Assembly: GCA_963833505.1 (NCBI GenBank) | Contig: CAWHYG010000005.1 | Location: forward strand, 640,037-704,036 | Direction: 5' to 3' | Source of the DNA: CAWHYG01 sp963833505 | Lineage (GTDB): Bacteria > Eisenbacteria > RBG-16-71-46 > CAIMUX01 | Length of the DNA stretch: 64,000 bases | Part shown: positions 15,663 to 24,860 of the stretch, one piece after another | Layout: every line of letters starts with the position of its first letter | Position numbering within the stretch: position 1 is the stretch's first letter | Position numbers and translations under genes: made by a program | Notes under the pieces: generated by a model | Told to the model about the DNA's origin: nothing | What the model saw: only the letters and a program-made list of their open reading frames with translations | Database searches by the model: none

Positions 15663-18161
15663 ATGCGAACGACTCACCAGGCTGATGGTCGCCCTTCGTC
15701 TCAGCTCCGGTCCTTGATCGCGCCCGTGGCTTTGTTGGCTGTAGCTGCCTTGCTCACGGCGCTTCCCGCGCACGGAGAGGTGCTTTTCGCATCCGGGTTC
15801 GTGTCCCTGGGCGCCGGAGCCAATCCGCACTCCGTGGCAGCCGGGGATGTGAACGGCGACGGACTGGTGGACCTGGTCGTGGCCAACAACGGCTCCAGGG
15901 CCGTGTCCGTCTTCCTGAGCAACGGCGACGGAAGCTTCCAGCCCGCCCGCGACTTCGTGGCGGGACGCTATCCCGAGTGCGTGGTGATCGGCGACGTGAA
16001 CGGGGATGGGAAGCCCGACCTGGTGGTGTCGAACGACGGGTCGAACCAGGTGTCGGTGCTTTTGGGGGCCGGAGACGGTACCTTCGGAATGCGGCGCGAC
16101 TTCCCGACCGGGAGCTTCCCCGATTGGATGGCGATCGGCGACTTGAACGGGGACGGCCAGGCGGATCTGGTCGTGGTCGACGAAGGCGCGAACATGGTTT
16201 CGGTGCTGCTTGGCCGCGGGGACGGGACCTTCGCTTCCAAGCGCGACTATCCCGTGGGGACCTATCCCGGGTGCGTGGCGCTCGGAGACTTGAACGGAGA
16301 CGACATCCCCGACCTGGCGGTGACGAACTTCGGCGCCAACACCGTGTCGGTCCTGCTCGGCGCCGGCAACGGGACCTTCGGGGCCGCGCACGACTATCCC
16401 ACCCAGAGCGATCCCGATTACGTGGCGGTCGGGGATCTGAACGGCGACGGCAAGCCCGACCTGGCAGTCACCAACTGGGGTGCCCGATCCGTGTCGGTGT
16501 TGCAGAACGCCGGCGACGGAAGCTTCCGCTCGAGAGAGGACTACGGGACAGGGAGCTACCCCCGGTCGGTCGTGATCGGAGACTTCAGCGGAGACGGGCG
16601 GCCGGCCCTGGCGGTGGCGAACTACTCCGAGTTCGGAACGATTTCCGTGTTCGTCGGGAACGGATTCGGCGGTTTCGCGCAAGGGTACCAGTATCCGGCC
16701 GGGAGCTACCTGGACGGGCTGGCCGTCGCGGATCTGAATGGCGACGGCCGGCTGGACCTGGCGGTGACGGAGGATGCCTCCGCGGCGGTTTCAGTGTTGT
16801 TCGGCAACGGGGACGGGACCTTTGGGACGGTGAACGACCATGCCACCGGCTCGTATCCCAGCTCCATCGCCGTCGAGGACCTGAACGGCGATGGGAAGCC
16901 GGACCTGGCGGTGTCGAACGAGGGCTCGTCCTCCGTCTCGATTCTCCTCGGCCAGGGGGATGGAAGCTTCGCCGGCCACACGGATTACGCCACCGGGCCG
17001 AATCCCAGGTCCGTGACGATCGCGAACCTGAACGGCGACGGTGCGCCGGATGTGGCGGTAGCGAACTACGGATCCAGCACGGTATCGGTGCTGCTCGCCG
17101 ATGGGACCGGTGGTTTCCCAAGCCGGCACGACTTTTCTACCGGAGCGGAGCCGGTGTCGATCGCGGCCGGGGACCTGACCGGAGACGGACGTCCCGACCT
17201 GGCGGTGGCCGATTATCTCTCCAGCAGCGTCTCGGTGCTGACCGGAGCGGGCAATGGGACTTTCGGGCCCGATCGCAAGATCCAGACGCCGAGCGACCCT
17301 TCCTGCGTCGCCCTCGGCGATCTCAACGGGGATGGATGCCCCGATCTGGTCGCGGTCAGTCCCGGATCGAAAATGGTGTCGGTGTTTCTGGTCGGAACCG
17401 ACCGTCGCTTCAAGACCAGGAGTGACTACACCACCGGTGACGCCCCGCAGTCCGTCGCGATCGGCGACCTGAACGGCGACGGGAAGGCCGACCTGGTCGT
17501 AGCGAATTGGGGTTCCAATACGGTCTCCGTCTTTCTGGGCCGCGGCGACGGGACCTTCGGTCTGCGCTGCGATTACGCAACCGGGACGTGGCCTTGCTCG
17601 GTGGCGATCGGGGACGTGGATGGAGACGGGACGCCGGACATCGTCGTGGCGAACAACGGCGACAACACGGTTTCCGTGCTTCTCGGCCTGGACCAAGGAC
17701 GCTTCGGGCCGAGGGTGGACTATGGCGTGGGCTGGGGACCCAGCTCGGTGGCCATCCACGACCTGGACGGAGACGGCAGGCTCGATCTCGCAGTGACCGA
17801 CTACAATGCCGGGACGGTGTCGGTGTTGAAGAACATCGGCCACGGCCATCCGTCGAGCGTGCCCGCGAACGGCGTCTCGGAGGGGGCCTGGTCGGCGCAG
17901 GTCTACCCGAATCCGGCCCGCGGTCCGATGACCTTGCGCTTCACGACGGCTACGGCCGGGCGGGCCGATCTGGGAGTCTACGACGTCAAGGGCCGGCGGG
18001 TGCGCACGCTGCTGGATCCGTTGTCTGATGCCGGGGCGCACTCCCTGCTCTGGGATGCGCGGGACGACCGGGGAACGCCGGTTCCGGCGGGCGTGTACTA
18101 CTTCGTCCTTCGCGGCGAGGGCCGGAAGCTGGCCCGTGAGGTCGTGGTCCTGCCGAGGTGA
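15663..18161 (+). CDS. Secreted FG-GAP/VCBS beta-propeller protein with FlgD-like C-terminal tail
   Basis: This is an exported surface protein of 832 residues. ATG 15663 is chosen because AAGGGGG lies 5 nt upstream and the following LIAPVALLAVAALLTALPAHG is a signal peptide. The body is about thirteen FG-GAP/VCBS repeats of roughly 47 residues with the pattern AIGDLNGDGKPDLVV...VSVLLGxGDGTF; the DxNGDG loops are calcium-binding in the family. The last 90 residues start with YPNPARGP and form a FlgD Ig-like domain (GVYDVKGRRVRTLL, LWDARDDRG, PAGVYYFVL), the sorting-tail-like end common in FCB-related phyla. It is convergent with the GGDEF gene. A paralogue lies at 36.4-38.9 kb. The ligand is unknown. 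Confidence 0.9.
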   Translation: MRTTHQADGRPSSQLRSLIAPVALLAVAALLTALPAHGEVLFASGFVSLGAGANPHSVAAGDVNGDGLVDLVVANNGSRAVSVFLSNGDGSFQPARDFVAGRYPECVVIGDVNGDGKPDLVVSNDGSNQVSVLLGAGDGTFGMRRDFPTGSFPDWMAIGDLNGDGQADLVVVDEGANMVSVLLGRGDGTFASKRDYPVGTYPGCVALGDLNGDDIPDLAVTNFGANTVSVLLGAGNGTFGAAHDYPTQSDPDYVAVGDLNGDGKPDLAVTNWGARSVSVLQNAGDGSFRSREDYGTGSYPRSVVIGDFSGDGRPALAVANYSEFGTISVFVGNGFGGFAQGYQYPAGSYLDGLAVADLNGDGRLDLAVTEDASAAVSVLFGNGDGTFGTVNDHATGSYPSSIAVEDLNGDGKPDLAVSNEGSSSVSILLGQGDGSFAGHTDYATGPNPRSVTIANLNGDGAPDVAVANYGSSTVSVLLADGTGGFPSRHDFSTGAEPVSIAAGDLTGDGRPDLAVADYLSSSVSVLTGAGNGTFGPDRKIQTPSDPSCVALGDLNGDGCPDLVAVSPGSKMVSVFLVGTDRRFKTRSDYTTGDAPQSVAIGDLNGDGKADLVVANWGSNTVSVFLGRGDGTFGLRCDYATGTWPCSVAIGDVDGDGTPDIVVANNGDNTVSVLLGLDQGRFGPRVDYGVGWGPSSVAIHDLDGDGRLDLAVTDYNAGTVSVLKNIGHGHPSSVPANGVSEGAWSAQVYPNPARGPMTLRFTTATAGRADLGVYDVKGRRVRTLLDPLSDAGAHSLLWDARDDRGTPVPAGVYYFVLRGEGRKLAREVVVLPR

Positions 18162-18267
18162 GGGGGCGCTACCCTCCCGGTGCAAACGGAGCCTGCCGTA
18201 ACTCGCCGGCGCGGCCCTTACCCTCTGGACCCGCGGGAGCGATCTTGTCGGCTCCGAGTGCCGCAGG

Positions 18268-19578
18268 TTACCCCGGCGGCTGCGCCTGCGAAGACCACCG
18301 CGTCCCCGTCGCCTTCGAGGCCTTCTCCTGGTACATCCGCGCATCGGCCTTCTTGACCAGCTCGATGAGGAGGCTGTCCCGATTGCCGGTGGCGAGACCG
18401 GCGGACAGGCGGGGAATCGGGCCGTCATCGGCCGAGTCGGCGAGCATCTCCCGCACGCGGCGAATGGCGGCGGCGGCCGCGGCCTGATCGGTCTGAGGAA
18501 GGAGCACCGCGAACTCGTCTCCGCCGATGCGGGCGATGGCGTCTTCTTCCCGAAAGGCTGCACGCAGGACGTGGCCGGTCCGCCGGAGAAGCTCGTCGCC
18601 AGCCGCGTGTCCCTGGCGGTCGTTGATCCCTTTGAGGTCGTCCAGATCGATGACCACGACGCTGACGGGGAACTTCCGGCTCTTTTGCAAGCGCTGGATC
18701 TCGGCCTGGAAGTAGGCCCGATTATACAGACCGGTCAGGGCGTCGCGGATGCCGAGGTCGCGGAGCTGTTCCTCCATCCGCCGCCGGTGAGTCACTTCGC
18801 GCACCAGGGCGATAACGTCGTGGAATCCGCACGGAGTCACCCGGGTCTCCCAGGACCGTCGTTCGCCACCCAGGTCCGACTCGACCTCGTAGACCTGGAC
18901 CTCTCCGGTCTCTCGCGCCAGCGTGATGGCGCGTTTGCCGAGCTGGCAGATCTCCGGGGGCAGAAACACCGCGATGTCGAGTCCGAGATAGGGTGCCGGA
19001 TTGATCTCGATGGCGAAGCCCTGAGGCGCGCGGCCTTCGAGAAGCACTCCGGAAGCGCTCAGCCGGAAGACGAGGTCGGGCAGCGCCTCCAGGGTCTCGG
19101 CCCGATCCGTCGCTTGCCGCCGGCGCAGGGTGACGTCCTCAACCGAGCCTTCTCGGTAGAGCGTCTGGCCCAGGGAATTCGTCACGTCCCAGGTTCGGTG
19201 CCGGATCCAGATCTCGGTGTCATCCGCGCGGCGGATCCGGATCTCCCGGTCGTGGGAGTCATCGCCGGGGTCTCGCCGGAGCGCAGCGTCGGAGCTTGGG
19301 GTCTTCGGGAGGTTTGCCTCCGCGAACAGGTCCGGTTCTCTCCGGCCTCGCAGGGCCTCGCGGTCCCGCGCGCCCAGAATCCGGGCCAAGGCGTCGTTCG
19401 CGCGGAGAATCTGGCCGCTCGGAAGGGCGCGATAGAGGCCGAGCGGCATGCGATCGAAGAAGCTCCGGTCGAGCTTCTCGTCTCCGGCCGTGGCGCGTGA
19501 AGCCGGAGCTGCCGGTGACGCGACGCTCGGTGGGGTTGCCGGCCGCTCGCCCGGGCCGGGGACGGACTTTCGTCCCAT
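18268..19578 (-). CDS. PAS-domain diguanylate cyclase
   Basis: This is a predicted cytoplasmic diguanylate cyclase that makes cyclic di-GMP. About 436 residues. It has a PAS-like segment with LGLYRALPSGQILRANDALA and a PAC-type VEDVTLRRR, then a second, more diverged sensor segment (LPDLVFRLSASGVLLE), then a complete GGDEF domain: RDALTGLYNRAYFQAEI, VVVIDLDDLKGINDRQGH, and the active-site IGGDEFAVLLP. No RxxD inhibitory site is obvious just upstream of GGDEF. There are no membrane helices, so the signal is probably sensed in the cytoplasm. The start at ATG 19578 is preferred; ATG 19608 is also in frame. Confidence 0.88.
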   Translation of the reverse strand: MGRKSVPGPGERPATPPSVASPAAPASRATAGDEKLDRSFFDRMPLGLYRALPSGQILRANDALARILGARDREALRGRREPDLFAEANLPKTPSSDAALRRDPGDDSHDREIRIRRADDTEIWIRHRTWDVTNSLGQTLYREGSVEDVTLRRRQATDRAETLEALPDLVFRLSASGVLLEGRAPQGFAIEINPAPYLGLDIAVFLPPEICQLGKRAITLARETGEVQVYEVESDLGGERRSWETRVTPCGFHDVIALVREVTHRRRMEEQLRDLGIRDALTGLYNRAYFQAEIQRLQKSRKFPVSVVVIDLDDLKGINDRQGHAAGDELLRRTGHVLRAAFREEDAIARIGGDEFAVLLPQTDQAAAAAAIRRVREMLADSADDGPIPRLSAGLATGNRDSLLIELVKKADARMYQEKASKATGTRWSSQAQPPG

Positions 19579-19765
19579 CGCCTCGTTCCCTTCCTGCCGG
19601 CCCGGCATGATGCAGGCGGCGCCGCGCGCACAACCCCGGCGCACGATCGGAATGTATCCCAGCGGAGGGGAGACGGCCAGCGCGAATCGCTCGAAAGCGC
19701 GCCCGAAGCGATCGCGGCCTCGATCGCGTGAAGGACTCCGGCGTCGTTTCTGCCGGCTCCGTCAA

Positions 19766-20836
19766 TCAGATCGGGCGCCGGGCGACGATCGAGGCGGTCC
19801 AGTCTCCGTTGGAATCGAGCCCCTCGCGATCGTGGATGATCTCGAGTTCCGAAAAAGCCATCCGCAGCTCGCCGGGACGCAGCAGGAATTCCGGGCGTGA
19901 GGGCTTTCCTTTGACGCGGCCTTGTTCTTCCAGAAAGGTCTCATAGACCACGACTCCGCCTCGGTCGAGAGCCGCCGGCAGGCGGGGAAGCAGCTCCCGT
20001 TCCAGATAGCGGAAGCAAATGAGAAGCCGGAACCGGGCGGGCCGGAGCAGCGATCGAACCTGGACCGCGTCGCTGAGGTCGAGCCCCCGGAAGGCGACCC
20101 GTCCCGGCGGCGGAATCCGAGCCGCGCGCGCGAGGGCCCGGGCCTGGCGCAGTGCGTCTGGAAGCAGATCGACCCCGAGCACGTCCCGGCCCCCCAGAGC
20201 GAGAAAGACGGTGTTTCTTCCCGAGCCGCAGGCGAGATCGCAGCTCGGGCCGCCGCGGGGAAGAGCGTGCTCGATCCGGCGGAGAAGCGGAGCCGGTTCC
20301 CAGATCCGGTTCGGCTCGATTCCGCTGGTGCGCAAATCGGGACCAAGGGCGCGCGGAGATCCGTCGAGCCAGCCCACCCGGGTCCAGCCCCGTTGTGCCA
20401 GGAGCGCGCCGGCCTCTCGCGCTCGTTCGCCATCGCGATCGAAGACCAGGATTGGAACGTCGCGCGGCGGAAGCAGAAAAAGCGAGCGGGCCAGAACCGG
20501 CGCGGGAATCGAAACGGCGCCCCGAGGATGATCGCGCCGGTGCGCGGATGCGCTTCTGAGGTCGATCAGGCGGACGTCATCGGTTCGAGCGCCCGGTTCG
20601 CTTGGCGTCAGGGAACCGCCGCGCATCGCTGGAATCCTCCAGGTCTGGAGCGCGCCGATGTCGTTTTCCGCCCGGCGATCCCCGGCGTGCGCGGCGCCGG
20701 GCTCGTGGTCTCTGCGGAGCTCGCGCGCCCGGAGAATCCGCTCGATCTCGGCGCCGGTACATCGGCGAATGGGCTCGACCCTCTCCGAATCTGCGGACGT
20801 GATCAACCTCCGGGCCTGCGAGTCCATCGCCGGCAT
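19766..20836 (-). CDS. Rhodanese-like domain fused to a class I SAM-dependent methyltransferase
   Basis: This is a two-domain protein. The N-terminal half has a rhodanese fold signature (VRLIDLRSASAHRRDHPRGA, VPILVFDRDGERAREAGALL, GWTRVGWLDG), but the position expected for the catalytic Cys has Phe-Asp (VFDRDG), so sulfurtransferase activity is doubtful. The C-terminal half has the SAM-binding motif CDLACGSGRNTVFLAL and TehB-like methyltransferase sequence (VLGVDLLPDALRQARAL). Start is uncertain: ATG 20836 has no ribosome site, and ATG 20626 has GGAGG 9 nt upstream but shortens the protein to 286 residues. Third-codon GC stays high between them, so I keep the longer form. Function is not known. 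Confidence 0.75.
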   Translation of the reverse strand: MPAMDSQARRLITSADSERVEPIRRCTGAEIERILRARELRRDHEPGAAHAGDRRAENDIGALQTWRIPAMRGGSLTPSEPGARTDDVRLIDLRSASAHRRDHPRGAVSIPAPVLARSLFLLPPRDVPILVFDRDGERAREAGALLAQRGWTRVGWLDGSPRALGPDLRTSGIEPNRIWEPAPLLRRIEHALPRGGPSCDLACGSGRNTVFLALGGRDVLGVDLLPDALRQARALARAARIPPPGRVAFRGLDLSDAVQVRSLLRPARFRLLICFRYLERELLPRLPAALDRGGVVVYETFLEEQGRVKGKPSRPEFLLRPGELRMAFSELEIIHDREGLDSNGDWTASIVARRPI

Positions 20837-20956
20837 CGATCATGATCGGCCGTCGCGGAGCGCCGGACGCCCCTCAAGACGCTGCGCAGAGCGCTGACGA
20901 CGCTGCGGAACATGGTCACGGGAACCGCGACTGCGAGGATGGTATCCTGTCGTTCG

Positions 20957-22204
20957 ATGGGTTTGGAACGCGATCTGATCATCATCGGAGCCGGGGCCGC
21001 CGGACTGGCCGCGGCGATCTTCTCCCGCGCCGCCGGGAGGACGGGCCGGATTCTCCTCCTCGATGGTGCGCGCAAGCCGGGCGCCAAGATCCTGGTGAGC
21101 GGCGGGTCGCGTTGTAACGTGACCAACGTCGCGGTCACGGAGGCGGATTTCTGGGGCGGAAAACGCACGATCATCCGCCGGGTCCTTTCCGCTTTTCCCG
21201 CCGCCGCGGCGGTGGATTTCTTTCGCGACCTGGGCGTTCCTTTACATGAAGAAGCCGGCGGCAAGCTCTTTCCGGATTCGGAAAGTTCGCGCGACGTGCG
21301 GGACGCGCTCTTCCGGGAGGTCGCCCGCCTCGAGGTGGACTTCCGGCCGGGCCATCGCGTGACCGGGCTGGAGCGAACGGGCCGCGGGTTTCTCGTTCGA
21401 ACGAGCGAGGGAGATCTCGACGCAGCGCAGGTCGTGCTGGCCACCGGCGGCCTGTCTCTTCCCCGGAGCGGCAGCGACGGCGCCGGATACGGCTTCGCCC
21501 GCTCGCTGGGGCATTCCCTGGCCCCCACGACCCCCGCTCTTGTGCCCCTGGTCCTCTCGGGCGATTTCCATCCGACGCTCATGGGTGTCTCCTCGCCGGT
21601 GGAGCTGACGCTGTGGGTCGACGAGCGCGCTCGTGAAAGACGGACCGGACCGCTTCTCTGGACGCACTTCGGCGCCAGCGGCCCGGTGGTTCTCGATGTG
21701 TCGCGTCACTGGTTGCGCGCCCGGCTCGAGGGACGGGCGATTCGACTCACCGCGAGCTTCTTTCCGGGCGAGTCGTTTGATTCAGTCGAGCGAGGCTGGC
21801 TCGCCTCGCAGGCCGAGCGGCCCCGCGCGTCCGCTCTCACGATCCTGTCGGGGAAACTACCCGAGGCGCTGGCCGCTGCGCTTCTCGGCGCCGCCGGGAT
21901 CGATCCGACGACCCCGCTCAGCCGTCTTGAAAGATCGGATCGGCGCCGGCTCACGCATGTCCTGACCGGGTTTGAGCTGCCGGTCACCGGCAGCCGGGGC
22001 TACGACGCCGCCGAGGTCACCGCCGGCGGCATCCCCCTGACGGAGATCGATCCGGGCACGATGGAGTCGCGCATCTGTCCCCGGCTCTTCCTGATCGGCG
22101 AGATTCTCGACGTGGACGGCCGGCTCGGCGGGTTCAACTTTCAATGGGCGTGGTCGAGCGCGCACGTCGCCGGGGCGGCGCTGGCGCGTGAAGACGGTCT
22201 TTGA
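20957..22204 (+). CDS. BaiN/YhiN (HI0933)-family flavoprotein
   Basis: This is an FAD-dependent oxidoreductase of the HI0933/BaiN family whose physiological substrate is mostly unknown. About 415 residues. It has the dinucleotide-binding N-terminus RDLIIIGAGAAGLAAAIFSR, the family signature KPGAKILVSGGSRCNVTN, ATGGLSLPRSGSDGAGYGFA, and the C-terminal ILDVDGRLGGFNFQWAWSS typical of the family. ATG 20957 starts right before the FAD motif. The gene is convergent with the lipoprotein gene and followed by a strong hairpin. Confidence 0.9.
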   Translation: MGLERDLIIIGAGAAGLAAAIFSRAAGRTGRILLLDGARKPGAKILVSGGSRCNVTNVAVTEADFWGGKRTIIRRVLSAFPAAAAVDFFRDLGVPLHEEAGGKLFPDSESSRDVRDALFREVARLEVDFRPGHRVTGLERTGRGFLVRTSEGDLDAAQVVLATGGLSLPRSGSDGAGYGFARSLGHSLAPTTPALVPLVLSGDFHPTLMGVSSPVELTLWVDERARERRTGPLLWTHFGASGPVVLDVSRHWLRARLEGRAIRLTASFFPGESFDSVERGWLASQAERPRASALTILSGKLPEALAAALLGAAGIDPTTPLSRLERSDRRRLTHVLTGFELPVTGSRGYDAAEVTAGGIPLTEIDPGTMESRICPRLFLIGEILDVDGRLGGFNFQWAWSSAHVAGAALAREDGL

Positions 22205-22210
22205 GCTCAA

Positions 22211-22242
22211 GCGGGCGGCCGGACCTTGGTCCAGCCGCCCGC
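22211..22242. terminator. Long hairpin between convergent genes
   Basis: GCGGGCGGC (22211-22219) pairs with GCCGCCCGC (22234-22242). Inside, GGACC pairs with GGTCC around a TT loop with one C/A mismatch. It lies between the stops of two convergent genes, so a bidirectional terminator is likely. No long T-run follows on either strand. Confidence 0.6.
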
Positions 22243-22309
22243 CGCGCTCGTCCCGACGGCCCCATGCCCCCTCCGCCCCCAGATCCGCCGTCAGGTCGAG
22301 TCTGCCGTC

Positions 22310-24709
22310 CTACCGGCGTAGAGCCGTGCCGGGGCGCCCGAGCTGCACGCCTGGAGCGATGATCTGCACGTCGTCGATCCAGATGTCGCTGGTGCCGTGA
22401 TCGCTGTTCGCCCGGAAACCGATCTTGAGGCTCGAGTTCCCCGCATAGGAGGAGAGGTCGATGCTGTGCGCCGTCCACTGCGTGCCGGTCGTGCCGTAGG
22501 TGTGCAGGATGGTCCAGGTCGTGCCGCCATCGGTGGACGCCTGGACGTCCACCACATCCGTTCCGTCGACATTATACAGATAGAACTTCACGAACGCGCC
22601 CGCCGCCTTGCGGAAGTCGATGGAGGGCGATTCGATCCGCGTCTGGTCCCCGTTCGGCGCGGTCGACGACGAGAAATGCGCGGCGGACACGCCGTCAACC
22701 GCGGCCGCCGGCGGGTTGCTTCCGACGAACGGCACCGTCGCCTGGTCCCAGTTGCTCGTCCCGGTATCCTGGTGCTTCGTCCACTTGGCGGGTGCGCCGT
22801 TGCTCCAGGCCGCCTCGAAGCTCTCGTACATGATGGTCGGGAAGATGAGGACGTTGCCCGCGCCGGTGGTGTCCACCCCGTTCCCCTTGAGATCGGTCAG
22901 GGCCTTCGGGTTCAGGGTGAGGGTCAAGGCGTTGACGCCGTTCGGCAGGAGAGGAGCGCTCAGCGGGGAGACGGTCAGGAGCGCGTTCCAGTATTGGGCG
23001 GAGGAGCCGAGATAATCCGCCTTGGTCACCGTCAACGGCTTGATCGGATTCGTGAAGACGTAGCTCGTCGCCGGGTTGCTCTCGATCGAAGCCGTGGCCA
23101 TCGGTTCGCTGAAACTGAGCGTCATGTAGTAGACGTTGTTCGCCTTGGCCGCGTTCGAGGTCGAGTCGATCTGGATCGCCGCCCATTGCGGTGCGACGTC
23201 GTCCTCGACGGTGAGGGGCGCGCTCGCTGCTCCCTCCACGAGATCCTTGCTCACGCCGGTCACCTCGTAGCTGACCGTGAGCGGTCCGAAGGGATTGGGC
23301 AGGGCTCCGGTGTAGAGCGCGGGAACGCTGGTGCTGTACTGCACCGACTGGATGTTCGAATCGAGCAGCTCGAACGGGCCGCTGCCGACCTGCCGATAGA
23401 TGTTGTAGCTGCGGGCGTTGGGATCGAGGTTCCAGGTCAAGCCCAGCTTGCCCCCGGAGTAGTTGAGCGGAGCGAACAGACCGGGGATCATCCGCCGCAC
23501 CACGGTCGGGGCGGCCGGGGCCGGCGACGCGCCGTTGGTGGAGAAGTTCAGGGCCTCCTTCAGATCGCCGATGATCGCGGGGTTGTCCACCAGAAGATTG
23601 CCGGCCGGGTCGGCGAGGTTGGCCAGCGCCTTGCGGGCGTCCAGGGTGTAGAGCGCCGAGCCGACGAGTCCCTGGGGCGTGATCGTGAGCTGCGTGAAGG
23701 TCGAGTTCCATTGCAAGGTCAACGGCACGTCGGTCTTCATCGCCTTCATTCCATTGTACAGCAGGACGATGTCCTGCGTGATATTGGGGCTGCCCGGGCC
23801 GGGGGCCGTGTAGGGCGTTTGCTGGATCGGCTCGGAGAAGGTATAGACGATCTGAAGCCCGCTGGTCGGGACGTCGGTGTTGTTCGCGGGCGTGAGCCCG
23901 ATGACCACGGGCGGGACGTCGTCCCGGGGCCGCAGCATGATCTGCTCTTCAGGCACCTGCGGATCCAGGCGGTAGGAGAGCACGTTGCACTGGAGCGGGT
24001 AGGGATAGGGCAGGGAGCCGAGCTGGCCGCTCAAGGAGCCGTCGGCGCTGATTGCCTGGATGAAAATCCCGGCTCCATTGTCCACGTGGCGGAAGGTGAA
24101 GGTGCCGTCGGTGGCGCTCACCGTCTTCTGGACCATGAGGGTGTCCACCATCAGGACGACGGACGCCCCGGCCACCGGCTGCAGATTCTGATCGACCACC
24201 GTTCCCGAGACCGTGGTGTTGAGCTGCGCCACCTGGATCTCGGTCGATCCCACGAGCCCGTTGACCGGGATGGAGTCGCCCCCCGCCAGAGAGGTGAAGG
24301 TGATGTTCACCCTGGAGTAATAGTAGTCGCGGTAGCGCTGGGATGAATCGGACCGGGCCTGGTTGTATTTCACCAGCGAGGCGGTCAGGGAGTATTCGCC
24401 CGTCACCACTTGATGGCCGCCCGTCGTCTGGTACATCGTCGCCGGCATCTTGTCGAACGAGAAGCTGCCCGAGGTGTCGGACTCCGCGTTGTAGACGGTG
24501 CCGTTGTGGGCGACCGAGATCACGGCTCCGCGGATGGGCGTGCCCGTGCAACGGTCCACGATCTTGCCCGTGATCGTGCCGGTGGGCTCAAAGGGCTGAG
24601 ACCCGTCCGACGTGGTCGTTCCGGGGACGTTGGTGGTGGTGTCATTGCAGCCGGCCAGGGTGATGCCGACCAGGAGCACCAGCAATGCGGTCCCAAACAA
24701 GCGCTTCAT
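22310..24709 (-). CDS. Large lipoprotein with carboxypeptidase-regulatory-like, Ig-like and jelly-roll domains
   Basis: This is an exported lipoprotein of 799 residues. ATG 24709 is preceded by GGAGG at 5 nt and starts MKRLFGTALLVLLVGITLAGC, a signal peptide with a lipobox (LAGC). Next are two carboxypeptidase-regulatory-like beta-sandwiches (TITGKIVDRCTGTPIRGAVI; VSGTVVDQNLQPVAGASVVL), two Big_5/SbsA-like Ig domains (LTPANNTDVPTSGLQIVYTF; YYMTLSFSEPMATASI), a fibronectin-like segment (LTWNLDPNARSYNIYRQ), and a C-terminal jelly-roll (MYESFEAAW...WIDDVQI) like those in MAM or choice-of-anchor proteins. It is probably a surface adhesion or polymer-binding protein. No enzyme motif is seen. Confidence 0.85.
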   Translation of the reverse strand: MKRLFGTALLVLLVGITLAGCNDTTTNVPGTTTSDGSQPFEPTGTITGKIVDRCTGTPIRGAVISVAHNGTVYNAESDTSGSFSFDKMPATMYQTTGGHQVVTGEYSLTASLVKYNQARSDSSQRYRDYYYSRVNITFTSLAGGDSIPVNGLVGSTEIQVAQLNTTVSGTVVDQNLQPVAGASVVLMVDTLMVQKTVSATDGTFTFRHVDNGAGIFIQAISADGSLSGQLGSLPYPYPLQCNVLSYRLDPQVPEEQIMLRPRDDVPPVVIGLTPANNTDVPTSGLQIVYTFSEPIQQTPYTAPGPGSPNITQDIVLLYNGMKAMKTDVPLTLQWNSTFTQLTITPQGLVGSALYTLDARKALANLADPAGNLLVDNPAIIGDLKEALNFSTNGASPAPAAPTVVRRMIPGLFAPLNYSGGKLGLTWNLDPNARSYNIYRQVGSGPFELLDSNIQSVQYSTSVPALYTGALPNPFGPLTVSYEVTGVSKDLVEGAASAPLTVEDDVAPQWAAIQIDSTSNAAKANNVYYMTLSFSEPMATASIESNPATSYVFTNPIKPLTVTKADYLGSSAQYWNALLTVSPLSAPLLPNGVNALTLTLNPKALTDLKGNGVDTTGAGNVLIFPTIMYESFEAAWSNGAPAKWTKHQDTGTSNWDQATVPFVGSNPPAAAVDGVSAAHFSSSTAPNGDQTRIESPSIDFRKAAGAFVKFYLYNVDGTDVVDVQASTDGGTTWTILHTYGTTGTQWTAHSIDLSSYAGNSSLKIGFRANSDHGTSDIWIDDVQIIAPGVQLGRPGTALRR

Positions 24710-24860
24710 CGTCGCCTCCATTTCGACGGTCCGTCATCGAACGAGCGGGACAAGGGAGGGATCAAACGGGCGTCACGGGGCGGCGCGAATCCCCCCTTTC
24801 CGGCCGGCACGACCGTAGGGGCGCGGCCTTTTCGACGCAAGCAGGATTCTGGGGGCGGCT

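Noticed and set aside
22397..24346. 649-codon open frame on the plus strand
   Set aside because: It is antisense to the lipoprotein, which has a lipobox and recognisable domains; the plus frame has none.
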